Assembly: GCA_010206225.2 (NCBI GenBank)
Contig: VIQU02000015.1
Location: forward strand, 25,595-89,594
Length of the DNA stretch: 64,000 bases
Source of the DNA: Lachnospiraceae bacterium MD308
Lineage (GTDB): Bacteria; Bacillota; Clostridia; Lachnospirales; Lachnospiraceae
Reading direction: 5' to 3'
Shown: in pieces, positions 34,520 to 43,986 of the stretch
Layout of the letters: each line of letters begins with the position of its first letter
Numbering within the stretch: the stretch's first letter is position 1
Position numbers and translations under genes: made by a program
Notes under the pieces: model-generated
What the model was told of the DNA's origin: nothing
Seen by the model: the letters and a program-made list of their open reading frames with translations, nothing else
Database searches by the model: none

Positions 34520-35859
34520 TGATGAGCATTCTGGGAGCGCAGATAGTGGCTTAAGTACAGGATGCACAGTGAGAAGGCGGCGAGCTGGCTGGCCAGCAGT
34601 CCCAGCAGGTATCCTTCGATTCCGAAAGAGGGGATGCAATAAAAGACACTGACGATCCGGATCAGAAGGCTGAAGGTATTGATGAAGAAAGAGAGCGTCG
34701 TCTTTCCGATCCCGTTGATAATGCTGATGAGTGTTGTGTTGGCATATAAAAACGGGCACATCCACGCCAGTGTCACGATGTAATCTCCGGCGGAGCGGCT
34801 CTTAAAGATAAAAAAGCCGATCCATTGTCCGCCAAGAAGCAGAAAAATGCAGCAGAGGCTTCCAAGCAGGACACAGCAGCAGACACTTTTCTGGATGATG
34901 TTTTTCATCTGCTGTCTGCGGTTCAGAGTCTGGGCTTCCGCCACTGTCGGGAGAAGCATGGTGGAAACGGAGTTTGTGATAGCGGAAGGAAACAGCACAC
35001 AGGGGAGAGCCATGCCGGTCAGCACCCCGTAGGTGCTCAGTGACTGGGAAACTGTCATCCCGTGTAACTGGAGCTTTAAAGGGATGGAAACTGCTTCGAT
35101 ACTTTGGAGCAGATTTAATAGTACCCGGCTTGCAGTCAGCGGGGCGGAGAGCAGAAGGAGTTCTCCGGCATAGGATACATATTCCGGGAGTTTTGTGATT
35201 CGTTTTGTAAGACTCTGGCAATACGGAGTCTTTTTTGTGATCGTTTTCAGGCAGAACATGGAAGAGGCAATCTCTCCGGCGATCAGACCGCCTACAGCGA
35301 TAGAGATACCGAACTTGGTTCCGTTCTTTATCCCGGCAAGATAGAAAAGATATACGGACAGAATTCGGACGAGCTGTTCGATCAATTGGGAGAAGGCCGG
35401 GATTTTCGTTTCCTTCAGCCCCAGATAATAGCCGACGATGCAGCTGTGGATGGAGGCAAAGGGGAAGGAATAGGAAAGTATGATCAGGAAACTGCTGCAG
35501 CGCTCCTCCTGTAAAAACTGTGCGGCGATCAGTTCTGCATAATTCTGCAGCAGCAGCATGACTATGACAGACAGGCTGACAGAAATCGCCATGCCGGTAA
35601 AAAGAAGTGTTCTGGCTTCTTTTTTTTTGCCTACGGAAACACGTTTTGCCACACATCTGGCGAGGGCGGTCTCGATTCCGGCGGAAGTAAGTGAAAAACA
35701 AAGCGCGTAGACAGGGAAAATAAGCTGATACAGTCCGACGCCTTCCTCGCCGAAGGTGTGGCTTAAGAAAATCCGGTAAAAGAATCCCATGAATCTGGTC
35801 GCAAAACCAGTGATGGTCAAAATAAGTGTTCCTTTTAAAATTGTACGTTTGACAGACAT
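34516..35859 (-). CDS. SpoVB/MurJ-family polysaccharide flippase
   Basis: 447 residues from the ATG at 35859 (AAGGAGC on the minus strand gives 8-nt spacing). About 13-14 membrane segments. N-terminal signature: KRTILKGTLILTITGFATRF, then FFYRIFLSHTFGEEGVGLYQ, as in stage V sporulation protein B and other MOP-superfamily flippases. SpoVB-type proteins move lipid-linked precursors for the spore cortex. A vegetative flippase of the same family is the alternative. Confidence 0.85.
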   Translation of the reverse strand: MSVKRTILKGTLILTITGFATRFMGFFYRIFLSHTFGEEGVGLYQLIFPVYALCFSLTSAGIETALARCVAKRVSVGKKKEARTLLFTGMAISVSLSVIVMLLLQNYAELIAAQFLQEERCSSFLIILSYSFPFASIHSCIVGYYLGLKETKIPAFSQLIEQLVRILSVYLFYLAGIKNGTKFGISIAVGGLIAGEIASSMFCLKTITKKTPYCQSLTKRITKLPEYVSYAGELLLLSAPLTASRVLLNLLQSIEAVSIPLKLQLHGMTVSQSLSTYGVLTGMALPCVLFPSAITNSVSTMLLPTVAEAQTLNRRQQMKNIIQKSVCCCVLLGSLCCIFLLLGGQWIGFFIFKSRSAGDYIVTLAWMCPFLYANTTLISIINGIGKTTLSFFINTFSLLIRIVSVFYCIPSFGIEGYLLGLLASQLAAFSLCILYLSHYLRSQNAHH

Positions 35860-35968
35860 GATCAATGCTCCTTGAGCTTATTATTACAGCATATTCCAAG
35901 TGGATCCAAACTATGCGCATGCAAAATACTGTGCGGATAATGTACCTGCACCATTTTTTTAGAAAGGC

Positions 35969-35997
35969 TTGACAGATACACTTGATGGTGGTATTCT
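35969..35997 (+). promoter_or_regulatory. Promoter of the rrf2-nifS-nifU-mnmA operon
   Basis: A perfect TTGACA (35969-35974) with TATTCT (35992-35997), 17-bp spacing. Confidence 0.72.
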
Positions 35998-36010
35998 ACT
36001 GATGTAAATA

Positions 36011-36034
36011 AATCCGAGTAAATTACTAGGGATT
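36011..36034. promoter_or_regulatory. Rrf2-type operator (imperfect palindrome)
   Basis: A 24-bp imperfect palindrome with AATCC and GGATT ends around a central AGTAAATTACT, just downstream of the transcription start. It has the form of CymR/IscR-type Rrf2 sites and probably serves autoregulation by the next gene's product. Confidence 0.6.
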
Positions 36035-36050
36035 AAAAGAAGGTGATAGA

Positions 36051-36506
36051 TTGAAGCTTTCGACAAAAGGAAGATATGGACTGAGGGCGATGATCGACCT
36101 TGCCAGATACAGTGGTCAGGAGCCGGTTACGATCAGCAGCATTGCCGCGCGCCAGAATATCTCGGAGCGTTATCTGGAACAGATCGTGGCGCTCCTTAAG
36201 AAAGGCGGGCTGGTAAAAAGTATCCGGGGCGCTTCGGGAGGTTACGTACTTGCAAAAGAGATGAAGGAAATCTCGGTGGGCGATATTCTACGTGTGCTGG
36301 AGGGGAGTCTTGAGCCGGTAAAATGTGCCGCATTTGATTCGGAGGACGGTTGTATAGCCGCTGGCGGCTGTGTGACGAAATACGTATGGCAGAAGATTAA
36401 TGAGAGTATTGCCCGGACAGTCGATGAGATGAATCTGAAGGAACTGGTACAGGAGAGCCAGCGCATTAATCCGGAGGGAGACTATACGAATCATATGTGC
36501 GGCTAA
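36051..36506 (+). CDS. Rrf2-family transcriptional regulator (IscR/CymR-like)
   Basis: 151 residues, starting with TTG at 36051 after AAGGTGATAGA. The winged helix is typical: MKLSTKGRYGLRAMIDLA, ISERYLEQIVALLKKGGLV and SIRGASGGYVLAKE. Three cysteines in the pattern C-x10-C-x5-C (KCAAFDSEDGC, GGC) match the cluster-binding loop of IscR-type members, so it may sense iron-sulfur status. The genes downstream make iron-sulfur clusters and thiolate tRNA, which fits. CymR-type cysteine control is the alternative. Confidence 0.88.
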   Translation: MKLSTKGRYGLRAMIDLARYSGQEPVTISSIAARQNISERYLEQIVALLKKGGLVKSIRGASGGYVLAKEMKEISVGDILRVLEGSLEPVKCAAFDSEDGCIAAGGCVTKYVWQKINESIARTVDEMNLKELVQESQRINPEGDYTNHMCG

Positions 36507-36547
36507 AGTGATCTGATTATAAAGACAAAAAGAGCGGAGGTACGAAG

Positions 36548-37732
36548 ATGGACAGATTGATATATCTTGATAATGCGGCGACCACGAAGACGGCGCCGGA
36601 GGTTGTGGAGGCGATGCTTCCATATTTTACAGAGAATTACGGGAATCCTTCCAGCGTGTATGGATTTGCCGCTAGGAATAAAGAGGCGGTTGCGAGGCAG
36701 AGGGAAGCGATCGCAGGGGTCCTTGGCGTGCAGGCGAAAGAGATCTACTTTACAGCAGGAGGTTCTGAGGCGGACAATTGGGCGCTTAAGGCTGCTGCAG
36801 AGTGCTATGCGTCAAAGGGAAATCATATCATCACCACGAAGATTGAGCACCATGCGATCCTGCATTCTGCACAGTATCTGGAAAAGAGAGGCTTTGAGGT
36901 GACTTATCTGGATGTGGATGAGAATGGCGTTGTAAAGCTTGATGAGCTTAAGGCGGCAATCCGCCCGACTACGATACTGATCTCCGTTATGTTTGCGAAT
37001 AATGAGATTGGAACGATTCAGCCAATCAGAGAGATCGGGGAGATTGCGAAGGAACATGGGATTTTGTTTCATACGGATGCAGTGCAGGCATTCGGACAGA
37101 TTCCGATTTCTGCGGATGAATGCAACATTGACATGCTAAGCGCCAGCGGCCATAAGCTGAACGGGCCTAAGGGAATCGGATTTTTATATATCCGTACGGG
37201 TGTGAAGATCCGTTCCTTTGTGCATGGCGGCGCACAGGAGAGGAAGCGCCGGGCAGGTACGGAGAATGTATCAGGGATCATAGGAATCGGAACGGCGGCG
37301 AAGCGTGCTGCTGACACGATGCATGAGCGAATCCAAAAGGAAACGAAGCTTCGGGATTACCTGATCGGGCGTGTGCTTGAGGAGATCCCGTATACGAAGC
37401 TTAACGGGCATCCGACAAAGAGACTTCCTAATAATGCTAATTTTAGTTTTCGTTTTGTGGAAGGTGAGTCGCTTCTGATCATGCTCGATATGAAGGGGAT
37501 CTGCGCTTCCAGTGGTTCGGCGTGTACGTCAGGCTCGCTGGATCCGTCCCATGTGCTTTTGGCGATCGGACTGCCTCATGAGATCGCCCACGGCTCCTTA
37601 AGGCTGACGCTCAGTGAGGAGACGACGAAAGAGGAGATTGACTATACGGTAGATTGTTTGAGAGAGATTGTGAAGCATCTCAGGGAGATGTCACCGCTTT
37701 ATGAAGATTTTGTGAAAAAGAATCACGGTTAG
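36548..37732 (+). CDS. nifS: Cysteine desulfurase NifS/IscS family
   Basis: 394 residues. A PLP enzyme that takes sulfur from cysteine for iron-sulfur clusters and tRNA thiolation. Seen: YLDNAATTKTAPEV at the start, the H in TKIEHHAIL, PLP-binding Lys in SASGHKLNGPKG, and the persulfide Cys in ICASSGSACTSGS. This long SGSAC loop marks the IscS/NifS class. NifU scaffold follows 12 nt after the stop; mnmA comes next, so sulfur is probably handed to both. Confidence 0.94.
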   Translation: MDRLIYLDNAATTKTAPEVVEAMLPYFTENYGNPSSVYGFAARNKEAVARQREAIAGVLGVQAKEIYFTAGGSEADNWALKAAAECYASKGNHIITTKIEHHAILHSAQYLEKRGFEVTYLDVDENGVVKLDELKAAIRPTTILISVMFANNEIGTIQPIREIGEIAKEHGILFHTDAVQAFGQIPISADECNIDMLSASGHKLNGPKGIGFLYIRTGVKIRSFVHGGAQERKRRAGTENVSGIIGIGTAAKRAADTMHERIQKETKLRDYLIGRVLEEIPYTKLNGHPTKRLPNNANFSFRFVEGESLLIMLDMKGICASSGSACTSGSLDPSHVLLAIGLPHEIAHGSLRLTLSEETTKEEIDYTVDCLREIVKHLREMSPLYEDFVKKNHG

Positions 37733-37744
37733 GAGGAAGATACG

Positions 37745-38188
37745 ATGTATTCAGAAAAAGTAATGGATCATTTTCAAAATCCAAGAAATGTAGGAGAGAT
37801 AGAAGACGCCAGCGGAGTAGGAACTGTGGGCAATGCAAAATGCGGAGATATTATGCGGATCTATCTTGATATTGATGAAAATAAGATTATCAGGGATGTA
37901 AAGTTCAAGACGTTTGGATGCGGAGCTGCGGTTGCTACAAGCAGCATGGCGACGGAGCTTGTGAAAGGAAAATCCATTGAGGAGGCCATGCAGGTGACGA
38001 ACCGCGCGGTGATGGAGGCGCTGGACGGACTGCCGCCGGTAAAGGTACACTGTTCTCTGCTGGCGGAGGAGGCCATCCATGCGGCGCTTTGGGATTATGC
38101 CGAAAAACATGACATTAAGATAGAAGGCCTTGAGAAACCGAAGTCCGATATCCATGAGGGCGAGGAAGAGGAAGAAGAAGAGTATTAA
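37745..38188 (+). CDS. nifU: NifU/IscU-type iron-sulfur cluster scaffold
   Basis: 147 residues. The three scaffold cysteines are present with the usual neighbours: GNAKCGDIMRIY, FKTFGCGAAVATSSM and VKVHCSLLAEEAIHAAL; the Asp after the first Cys is the residue that controls cluster release. The end is a run of Glu. It forms an operon with the desulfurase upstream. The length is that of the stand-alone IscU-like NifU common in Clostridia, without the extra Nfu domain. Confidence 0.93.
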   Translation: MYSEKVMDHFQNPRNVGEIEDASGVGTVGNAKCGDIMRIYLDIDENKIIRDVKFKTFGCGAAVATSSMATELVKGKSIEEAMQVTNRAVMEALDGLPPVKVHCSLLAEEAIHAALWDYAEKHDIKIEGLEKPKSDIHEGEEEEEEEY

Positions 38189-38239
38189 GATGTGGGGATC
38201 AATGCTGCACGGAAACGGTATTTTTAAGGGACGGGATAT

Positions 38240-39325
38240 ATGGAAAAGAAAAAAGTGGTCGTAGGCATGTCGGGGGGAGTGGATTCTTCCGTTGCGGCAT
38301 GGCTTTTAAAGGAACAAGGGTATGATGTTATCGGAGTGACGATGCAGATCTGGCAGAATGAAGATAACATTTCTATGGAGGAAAACGGGGGATGCTGCGG
38401 ACTAAGCGCCGTGGAGGATGCGCGCCGGGTGGCGGCAAAGCTTGGTATTCCCTACTATGTCATGAATTTTAAGCAGGAGTTCAAAAAAAATGTCATCGAC
38501 TATTTTGTGGATGAATATATTCATGGAAGAACTCCGAACCCTTGCATCGCGTGCAACCGCTATGTAAAATGGGAATCACTTCTGAAAAGGAGTCTTGAGA
38601 TAGGCGCGGACTATATTGCCACAGGACATTATGCGCGGATCAAGGAGATGGAAAACGGGCGGTTAACGCTTCGTACTTCAGCGACAAGTTCAAAGGACCA
38701 GACTTATGCTCTTTATAATCTGACACAGGAACAGCTTAGGAGGACGATGATGCCGGTGGGAAATTTCCATAAAGATGAGATCCGTGCCATGGCGGATCTT
38801 GTGGGACTTCAGATCGCAAAGAAACCCGACAGTCAGGACATCTGCTTTGTGCCGGACGGAGACTATGCGTCTTTTATTGAAGAAGCAACGGGCAAAAAAT
38901 CTGTACCCGGGAATTTCGTCACATCAGACGGAAAGGTGCTTGGACAGCATAAAGGAATCATCCACTACACGATAGGTCAGCGGAAGGGTCTGGGTATCGC
39001 ACTGGGTTATCCGGTGTTCGTACTGGAAATCCGTCCGGATACGAATGAGGTTGTTCTTGGCAGCAATGAAGAATCCTTGTCCTGTTATGTCCGGGCAAAC
39101 AGACTTAGTTTCATGTCGGTTCCGAAGCTCGCAGGTGAGAAGCGCGTGTGGGCAAAGATACGCTACAATCATAGAGGCGCGTGGTGTACTGTGAGGATGA
39201 CAGGGGAAGATGAACTTCTCTGCGAGTTTGAAGAGCCGCAGCGCGCCATTACGCCGGGGCAGGCGGTTGTACTCTATGATAACGAGTATGTCCTCGGAGG
39301 AGGAATCATAATCAGCGATAAGTAA
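38240..39325 (+). CDS. mnmA: tRNA 2-thiouridylase MnmA
   Basis: 361 residues. Adds sulfur to U34 of Lys, Glu and Gln tRNAs using ATP. The PP-loop is [16 protein letters not shown] near the N-terminus; the two catalytic cysteines sit in [14 protein letters not shown] and [12 protein letters not shown]; the tRNA-binding [16 protein letters not shown] and GGGIIISD end are typical. It is fourth in the Rrf2 operon, downstream of its likely sulfur donor NifS. Confidence 0.95.
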   Translation: MEKKKVVVGMSGGVDSSVAAWLLKEQGYDVIGVTMQIWQNEDNISMEENGGCCGLSAVEDARRVAAKLGIPYYVMNFKQEFKKNVIDYFVDEYIHGRTPNPCIACNRYVKWESLLKRSLEIGADYIATGHYARIKEMENGRLTLRTSATSSKDQTYALYNLTQEQLRRTMMPVGNFHKDEIRAMADLVGLQIAKKPDSQDICFVPDGDYASFIEEATGKKSVPGNFVTSDGKVLGQHKGIIHYTIGQRKGLGIALGYPVFVLEIRPDTNEVVLGSNEESLSCYVRANRLSFMSVPKLAGEKRVWAKIRYNHRGAWCTVRMTGEDELLCEFEEPQRAITPGQAVVLYDNEYVLGGGIIISDK

Positions 39326-39359
39326 AGAATAAGAAGGTTGCAGGAGGCAGGAAGACAGT

Positions 39360-40163
39360 ATGATAAAAGCAGACGTACATATGCATACGAATTTTTCCCA
39401 CGATTCTGAAAGTACGCCGGAGCAGATGGCGGAAGGAGCTATAGCAAAGGGGCTTGAGGTAATCTGTTTTACCGACCATTACGATAAGGACAATATGGAC
39501 TGGGGACCGGAGGATATCTTTGAGCCGGAAGTGTATTTTGAAAAGATGACAGAAGTACGGGAAAAATATAAGGATAGGATACGCATCCGGATCGGGGTGG
39601 AGCTGGGGCTTCAGCCCCATCTTGGCGGCTACTATGAGGAATTTGTAAAAAAATATCCCTTTGATTTCGTGATCGGTTCCGTGCATTCGGCAGAGAGATC
39701 AGATATCGCCCAGAAAAGGATATTTGCAGGAAGAACGGATGAAGAGACGTACCGGATCATTTTTCGGGAAATGGTGGAGGATGTGAAGGTTTTTCATGGA
39801 TTTGACATATTTGGGCATATAGATTATGTGGCGAGATACGGAAGGAACCATGAAAAGGAATATTCGTATCAGAAATTTGCGGACGAGATCGATACGCTTC
39901 TTCGGCTTTTGATCGAAAAGGGATGCGGAATCGAACTCAATATGTCGGGACTAAAGTATGGTCTGCCGTTTGCCCATCCGCATACGGATGTCCTGAAAAG
40001 ATACCGGGAACTTGGGGGCGAACTGATCACGGTAGGAGCCGACGGGCACAGGCCGGATCATATCGCCTATGATTTCCATAAGGTAAAGGAGATATTTGAA
40101 AGCTGCGGATTTAAATATTATGCAGAGTTTAAGGAGCGCAGGCCGACGTTTTTTAAGGTTTGA
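39360..40163 (+). CDS. PHP-domain phosphatase (histidinol-phosphatase HisJ-like)
   Basis: 267 residues. The PHP metal sites are present: DVHMHTNFSHDS, CFTDHYDKDN, IGVELGLQPH, VIGSVHS, DIFGHIDYVARYG and the late GADGHRPDH. HisJ-type members dephosphorylate histidinol phosphate in histidine synthesis, but no other his gene is nearby, so another phosphomonoester may be the substrate. It lies 34 nt after mnmA and may be transcribed with it. Confidence 0.85.
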   Translation: MIKADVHMHTNFSHDSESTPEQMAEGAIAKGLEVICFTDHYDKDNMDWGPEDIFEPEVYFEKMTEVREKYKDRIRIRIGVELGLQPHLGGYYEEFVKKYPFDFVIGSVHSAERSDIAQKRIFAGRTDEETYRIIFREMVEDVKVFHGFDIFGHIDYVARYGRNHEKEYSYQKFADEIDTLLRLLIEKGCGIELNMSGLKYGLPFAHPHTDVLKRYRELGGELITVGADGHRPDHIAYDFHKVKEIFESCGFKYYAEFKERRPTFFKV

Positions 40164-40218
40164 GTCTGTTCTCCATGCGTGATTTAGGTGATATGGAAAA
40201 TATACCGGAGGAAAAGGA

Positions 40219-41091
40219 ATGAGAAGATACGGCAGAATAAAAAGAATCTTAGCAGGATTATTGGCTGTTACCATTGTTTTGTGTACGATACCTGTACAAG
40301 ATGTGGATGCCGCCAAAAGAGGGTGGAAAAAGAAGGACGGCGAAAAATATTATATTCTGTCTAGCGGGAAAAAGGCGGTTGGAAGTTGCCGGATTAAAGG
40401 AAAATATTATGTCTTTGACAGAAAAGGAAAGCTGCTTACGCCAAAGAAAAAATCTCTGGCAGATGTAGGAAAAAAGTCATATTATGTCAACTCTGCGGGA
40501 ATGGCAGTCAGCGGATGGCAGATTATTAATAAAAAGCTATACAATGTGAAACAGACGGGTGAGATCAGGAAAAATGTGAAATATAAAGGTATTGTGTTCA
40601 CAGATACCGGGGCGGCCAGAGAATGTCAGGATACAGTCACCATGATACAGACTGTGAAAACAGTTAACACTGTGACAAAGCCAGAGATGACCAAAAAGCA
40701 GAAGCTTAGAGCATGTTGGAAGTATATGGTCAGCAGGAAGAGATTCCGGTATGTTTCAAAATACCCGGATTTGAACCAAAAAGGATGGCAGAGAATCACG
40801 GCAGAAGATATGCTGCGGACGAAGAAAGGAAATTGTTATAGCTTTGCATGTGCCTTTGCAGCTATGGCGAATGTGATCGGTTATGATGCATACGTAATCT
40901 GCGGACGCATAAACGGCAGGCGCGACAGGGCAAGGGACGGACTTACCCGCCATGCATGGGTGAGGATCGATGGAAAAAATTACGATCCGGAGGCTCATTT
41001 TGCAGGTTGGGGGAAAAATATTTACGGAAGGAAAAGATATCCGGTACGAAGATACACGATACAAAGAAAAGTACAATATTGGAAGTATTAG
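40219..41091 (+). CDS. Secreted transglutaminase-like protein with cell-wall-binding-type repeats
   Basis: 290 residues. Signal peptide to about residue 33 (LAGLLAVTIVLCTIPVQDVDA). Residues 35-130 contain glucan/choline-binding-like repeats rich in Gly, Tyr and Trp (GKYYVFDRKGKLLTP, SYYVNSAGMAVSGWQIINKK). The C-terminal domain has a transglutaminase-like triad: Cys in KKGNCYSFACAFAAM, His in RHAWVRIDGKNYD and Asp just after in NYDPEAH. Such proteins may act as wall-associated peptidases or crosslinkers; the substrate is unknown. It is strongly basic. Confidence 0.8.
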   Translation: MRRYGRIKRILAGLLAVTIVLCTIPVQDVDAAKRGWKKKDGEKYYILSSGKKAVGSCRIKGKYYVFDRKGKLLTPKKKSLADVGKKSYYVNSAGMAVSGWQIINKKLYNVKQTGEIRKNVKYKGIVFTDTGAARECQDTVTMIQTVKTVNTVTKPEMTKKQKLRACWKYMVSRKRFRYVSKYPDLNQKGWQRITAEDMLRTKKGNCYSFACAFAAMANVIGYDAYVICGRINGRRDRARDGLTRHAWVRIDGKNYDPEAHFAGWGKNIYGRKRYPVRRYTIQRKVQYWKY

Positions 41092-41219
41092 TTTTATGGA
41101 GCATCGGCACAGGCATTTTTGTCAAGAGAAAGTATGTACAGATTTTTGAAAATCCTATGTGCAAGCTGCTGAAAATACCAGTTCAGGCCTGAACTACAGT
41201 AAAAATATAGAAAAGATAC

Positions 41220-41248
41220 TTGAATTTTTGTACCATATTTAGTACAAT
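41220..41248 (+). promoter_or_regulatory. Promoter of gap
   Basis: TTGAAT (41220-41225) and TACAAT (41243-41248), 17-bp spacing, leaving a leader of about 85 nt before the gap start. A perfect palindrome, GTTCAGGCCTGAAC, lies upstream at 41181-41194. Confidence 0.65.
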
Positions 41249-41341
41249 AGCTAATAGTTGATGATTCTTTAACAATGATTAAAGAATTCATTAAAAAAGG
41301 CTGTGTAACCAGTTAATAAAACTTTTAGGAGGAATTTAATC

Positions 41342-42355
41342 ATGGCAGTAAAAGTAGCGATTAATGGATTCGGACGTATTGGGCGTCTTGCATTCAGACA
41401 GATGTTTGGAGCAGAAGGGTACGAGGTAGTTGCAATCAACGATTTGACATCTCCAAAGATGCTTGCACATTTACTTAAGTATGATTCATCTCAGGGCAAA
41501 TACGCTTTAGCTGACAAAGTAGAGTCTACAGAAGATTCTATTATCGTTGATGGAAAAGAGATTAAGATTTATGCAATGGCTAAAGCTGAGGAGCTTCCTT
41601 GGGGAGAGATTGGCGTTGACGTAGTTCTTGAGTGTACAGGCTTCTATACATCCAAGGAGAAGGCTTCCGCTCACGTTAAAGCAGGAGCTAGAAAGGTAGT
41701 TATTTCCGCACCGGCTGGAAATGATCTTCCGACTATCGTTTACAATGTTAACCATGACACACTGAAAGCAGAAGATACAGTTATTTCTGCAGCTTCCTGT
41801 ACAACAAACTGCTTGGCACCTATGGCTAAGGCTCTTAATGATCTTGCACCGATCAAATCCGGTATTATGTGCACCATTCATGCATACACAGGCGACCAGA
41901 TGACACTTGACGGACCGCAGAGAAAAGGTGATTTAAGAAGATCTCGTGCAGCAGCAGTTAATATTGTTCCGAACAGCACAGGTGCAGCTAAGGCTATCGG
42001 TCTTGTTATTCCTGAACTGAATGGAAAACTTATCGGCGCTGCTCAGCGCGTTCCTACACCGACAGGATCAACAACAATTCTTACAGCAGTTGTAGACGGA
42101 ACTGTAACAGTTGACGAGATCAACGCAGCTATGAAAGCAGCAGCTACAGAGTCCTTCGGATACAACACAGATGAGATCGTATCCAGCGATATCGTAGGTA
42201 TGAGATATGGTTCATTATTTGATGCTACACAGACGATGGCTTGTCAGTTAGACAACGGAACAACAGAAGTTCAGGTTGTATCATGGTATGACAATGAGAA
42301 TTCATACACAAGCCAGATGGTAAGAACAATCAAATACTTCTCAGAGTTGGGATAA
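41342..42355 (+). CDS. gap: Glyceraldehyde-3-phosphate dehydrogenase, type I
   Basis: 337 residues. NAD-binding start [17 protein letters not shown]; catalytic Cys in [17 protein letters not shown]; His in [28 protein letters not shown] and the late [15 protein letters not shown]. Catalyses NAD-linked oxidation of glyceraldehyde 3-phosphate in glycolysis. Codon use looks biased as in highly expressed genes. First of the gap, pgk, tpiA, gpmI series; an own terminator follows. Confidence 0.97.
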   Translation: MAVKVAINGFGRIGRLAFRQMFGAEGYEVVAINDLTSPKMLAHLLKYDSSQGKYALADKVESTEDSIIVDGKEIKIYAMAKAEELPWGEIGVDVVLECTGFYTSKEKASAHVKAGARKVVISAPAGNDLPTIVYNVNHDTLKAEDTVISAASCTTNCLAPMAKALNDLAPIKSGIMCTIHAYTGDQMTLDGPQRKGDLRRSRAAAVNIVPNSTGAAKAIGLVIPELNGKLIGAAQRVPTPTGSTTILTAVVDGTVTVDEINAAMKAAATESFGYNTDEIVSSDIVGMRYGSLFDATQTMACQLDNGTTEVQVVSWYDNENSYTSQMVRTIKYFSELG

Positions 42356-42371
42356 AAAGACTCAAAAAAGG

Positions 42372-42398
42372 GTCCGGTCTTTTGGACCGGACTTTTTT
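42372..42398 (+). terminator. Intrinsic terminator between gap and pgk
   Basis: GTCCGGTC (42372-42379) pairs with GACCGGAC (42385-42392), loop TTTTG, then six T. Only 36 nt before the pgk start, so pgk is reached either by read-through or from an unseen promoter. Confidence 0.9.
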
Positions 42399-42434
42399 CA
42401 CATGAAAACCTATTATTTACAGGAGGCTTATATT

Positions 42435-43628
42435 ATGCTTAATAAAAAATCGGTTGACGATATTAATGTAAAAGGCTTAAAGGTTCTTTGCAGATGTGAC
42501 TTTAACGTTCCGCTTATCGACGGTAAGATTACAGATGAGAACCGTCTTGTTGCGGCTCTTCCTACTATTAAGAAACTGATCGCTGACGGCGGAAAGGTTA
42601 TTCTCTGTTCCCACCTCGGAAAGCCGAAGGGAGAGCCGAAGCCGGAACTTTCTCTTGCACCGGTGGCTTTGCGTCTGTCTGAACTTCTCGGACAGGAAGT
42701 AAAGTTTGCCGCTGATGCGACAGTTGTAGGAGAGAACGCAAAAGCTGCGGTTGAAGCTATGAATGACGGAGATGTTGTTCTTCTTGAGAATACTCGTTAC
42801 AGAGCAGAAGAGACAAAGAACGGCGAGGCGTTCAGCAAAGATCTTGCTTCTCTGTGTGATGTATTTGTAAATGATGCATTCGGTACGGCTCATCGTGCCC
42901 ATTGCTCTAACGTAGGCGTTACACAGTTTGTAGATACAGCAGCAGTTGGGTATCTGATGCAGAAAGAAATTGATTTCCTCGGAAATGCAGTAAACAATCC
43001 GGAAAGACCGTTCGTAGCCATTCTTGGCGGAGCAAAGGTATCCAGCAAGATTTCTGTAATCGAGAATCTGCTTGACAAAGTTGATACATTGATCATTGGC
43101 GGCGGAATGTCTTATACCTTCAGCAAGGCGCAGGGAGGCAGCGTAGGAGACTCCCTTCTCGAGGCGGACTACTGCGAGTATGCGCTTAATATGCTTAAGA
43201 AAGCGGAGGAGAAGGGCGTAAAACTACTTCTTCCTGTCGATACAGTGATCGCAGACGATTTCTCCAATGATGCAAACTCTAAAGTTGTAGCATCCGGCGA
43301 GATTCCGGACGGATGGCAGGGACTTGATATCGGACCGAAGACGGTTGAGATTTTCTGCGAGGCAGTAAAAGATGCTAAGACGGTTGTTTGGAACGGACCG
43401 ATGGGCTGCTTCGAGATGCCGAAGTTCGCAACAGGCACAGAAGCTGTTGCAAAAGCACTTGCTGATACAGAGGCAGTAACGATCATCGGCGGCGGCGATT
43501 CTGCAGCCGCAGTAAATCAGTTAGGATATGGCGATAAGATGACACATATTTCAACAGGCGGCGGTGCTTCCCTTGAGTTCTTAGAAGGCAAGGAGCTGCC
43601 GGGCGTAGCAGCAGCTAACGATAAGTAA
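42435..43628 (+). CDS. pgk: Phosphoglycerate kinase
   Basis: 397 residues from the ATG at 42435, with AGGAGG upstream. Transfers phosphate from 1,3-bisphosphoglycerate to ADP. Signatures: [21 protein letters not shown], seen as CRCDFNVPL, the substrate-binding [52 protein letters not shown] and the late [20 protein letters not shown] region ([31 protein letters not shown]). Followed by an unusual repeat-rich gap before tpiA. Confidence 0.97.
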   Translation: MLNKKSVDDINVKGLKVLCRCDFNVPLIDGKITDENRLVAALPTIKKLIADGGKVILCSHLGKPKGEPKPELSLAPVALRLSELLGQEVKFAADATVVGENAKAAVEAMNDGDVVLLENTRYRAEETKNGEAFSKDLASLCDVFVNDAFGTAHRAHCSNVGVTQFVDTAAVGYLMQKEIDFLGNAVNNPERPFVAILGGAKVSSKISVIENLLDKVDTLIIGGGMSYTFSKAQGGSVGDSLLEADYCEYALNMLKKAEEKGVKLLLPVDTVIADDFSNDANSKVVASGEIPDGWQGLDIGPKTVEIFCEAVKDAKTVVWNGPMGCFEMPKFATGTEAVAKALADTEAVTIIGGGDSAAAVNQLGYGDKMTHISTGGGASLEFLEGKELPGVAAANDK

Positions 43629-43971
43629 GCACTTAGGCTCGGTCTTTTCGAGCCTTAGTGCGAACTTACTTCACCGCACTTAGCGAATCCGAGCTCAGGC
43701 GAAGGATAAGCTTAGTAAGGTGAAGTTTCTAGGCGCGAAAGCAAGTGGAAAGGAAATTCGCGAACTTACTTCACCGCACTTGGCATTGAACACTTAGCGA
43801 GGTATTATCGAGCTTAGTGTGAAAGTCGTTCGATGAGCAAAGCGAATCGAACTACCATAGGATGAGCTTAGAGAGGAAAAGCGAGCTTAGTAAGGTGAAG
43901 TTTCTAGGCGCGAAAGCAAGTGGAAAGGGAATTCGCGAACTTTGTAAAGTGAATTTACATGAAATTATATT
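43629..43971. repeat. Duplicated palindrome-rich non-coding block between pgk and tpiA
   Basis: About 340 nt without a credible gene. A 59-nt segment occurs twice (43709-43767 and 43884-43942) with a single difference, and a 22-nt segment recurs exactly 100 nt apart (43660-43681 and 43760-43781). Each half starts with a homologous hairpin: GCACTTAGG..CCTTAGTGC at 43629-43661 and ACACTTAGC..GCTTAGTGT at about 43790-43822, where the outermost pair changes from G-C to A-T. ACTTCACC and GGTGAAGT motifs alternate across the block and can pair. It looks like a tandem duplication of a structured element of about 170 nt. Confidence 0.8.
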
Positions 43972-43986
43972 TTGGAGGATAATAAA

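Noticed and set aside
34802..35920. 372-codon minus-strand frame overlapping the SpoVB-like gene
   Set aside because: Same strand but another phase; Arg/His-rich, no membrane pattern, while the SpoVB frame shows clear homology.
43942..43970. Promoter for tpiA (TTGTAA, 17 bp, TTATAT)
   Set aside because: Transcription would begin at or after the tpiA ribosome site, so the boxes are probably chance.
43629..43971. CRISPR array
   Set aside because: Only two copies of the long unit, unequal spacing, no regular spacers and no cas genes.
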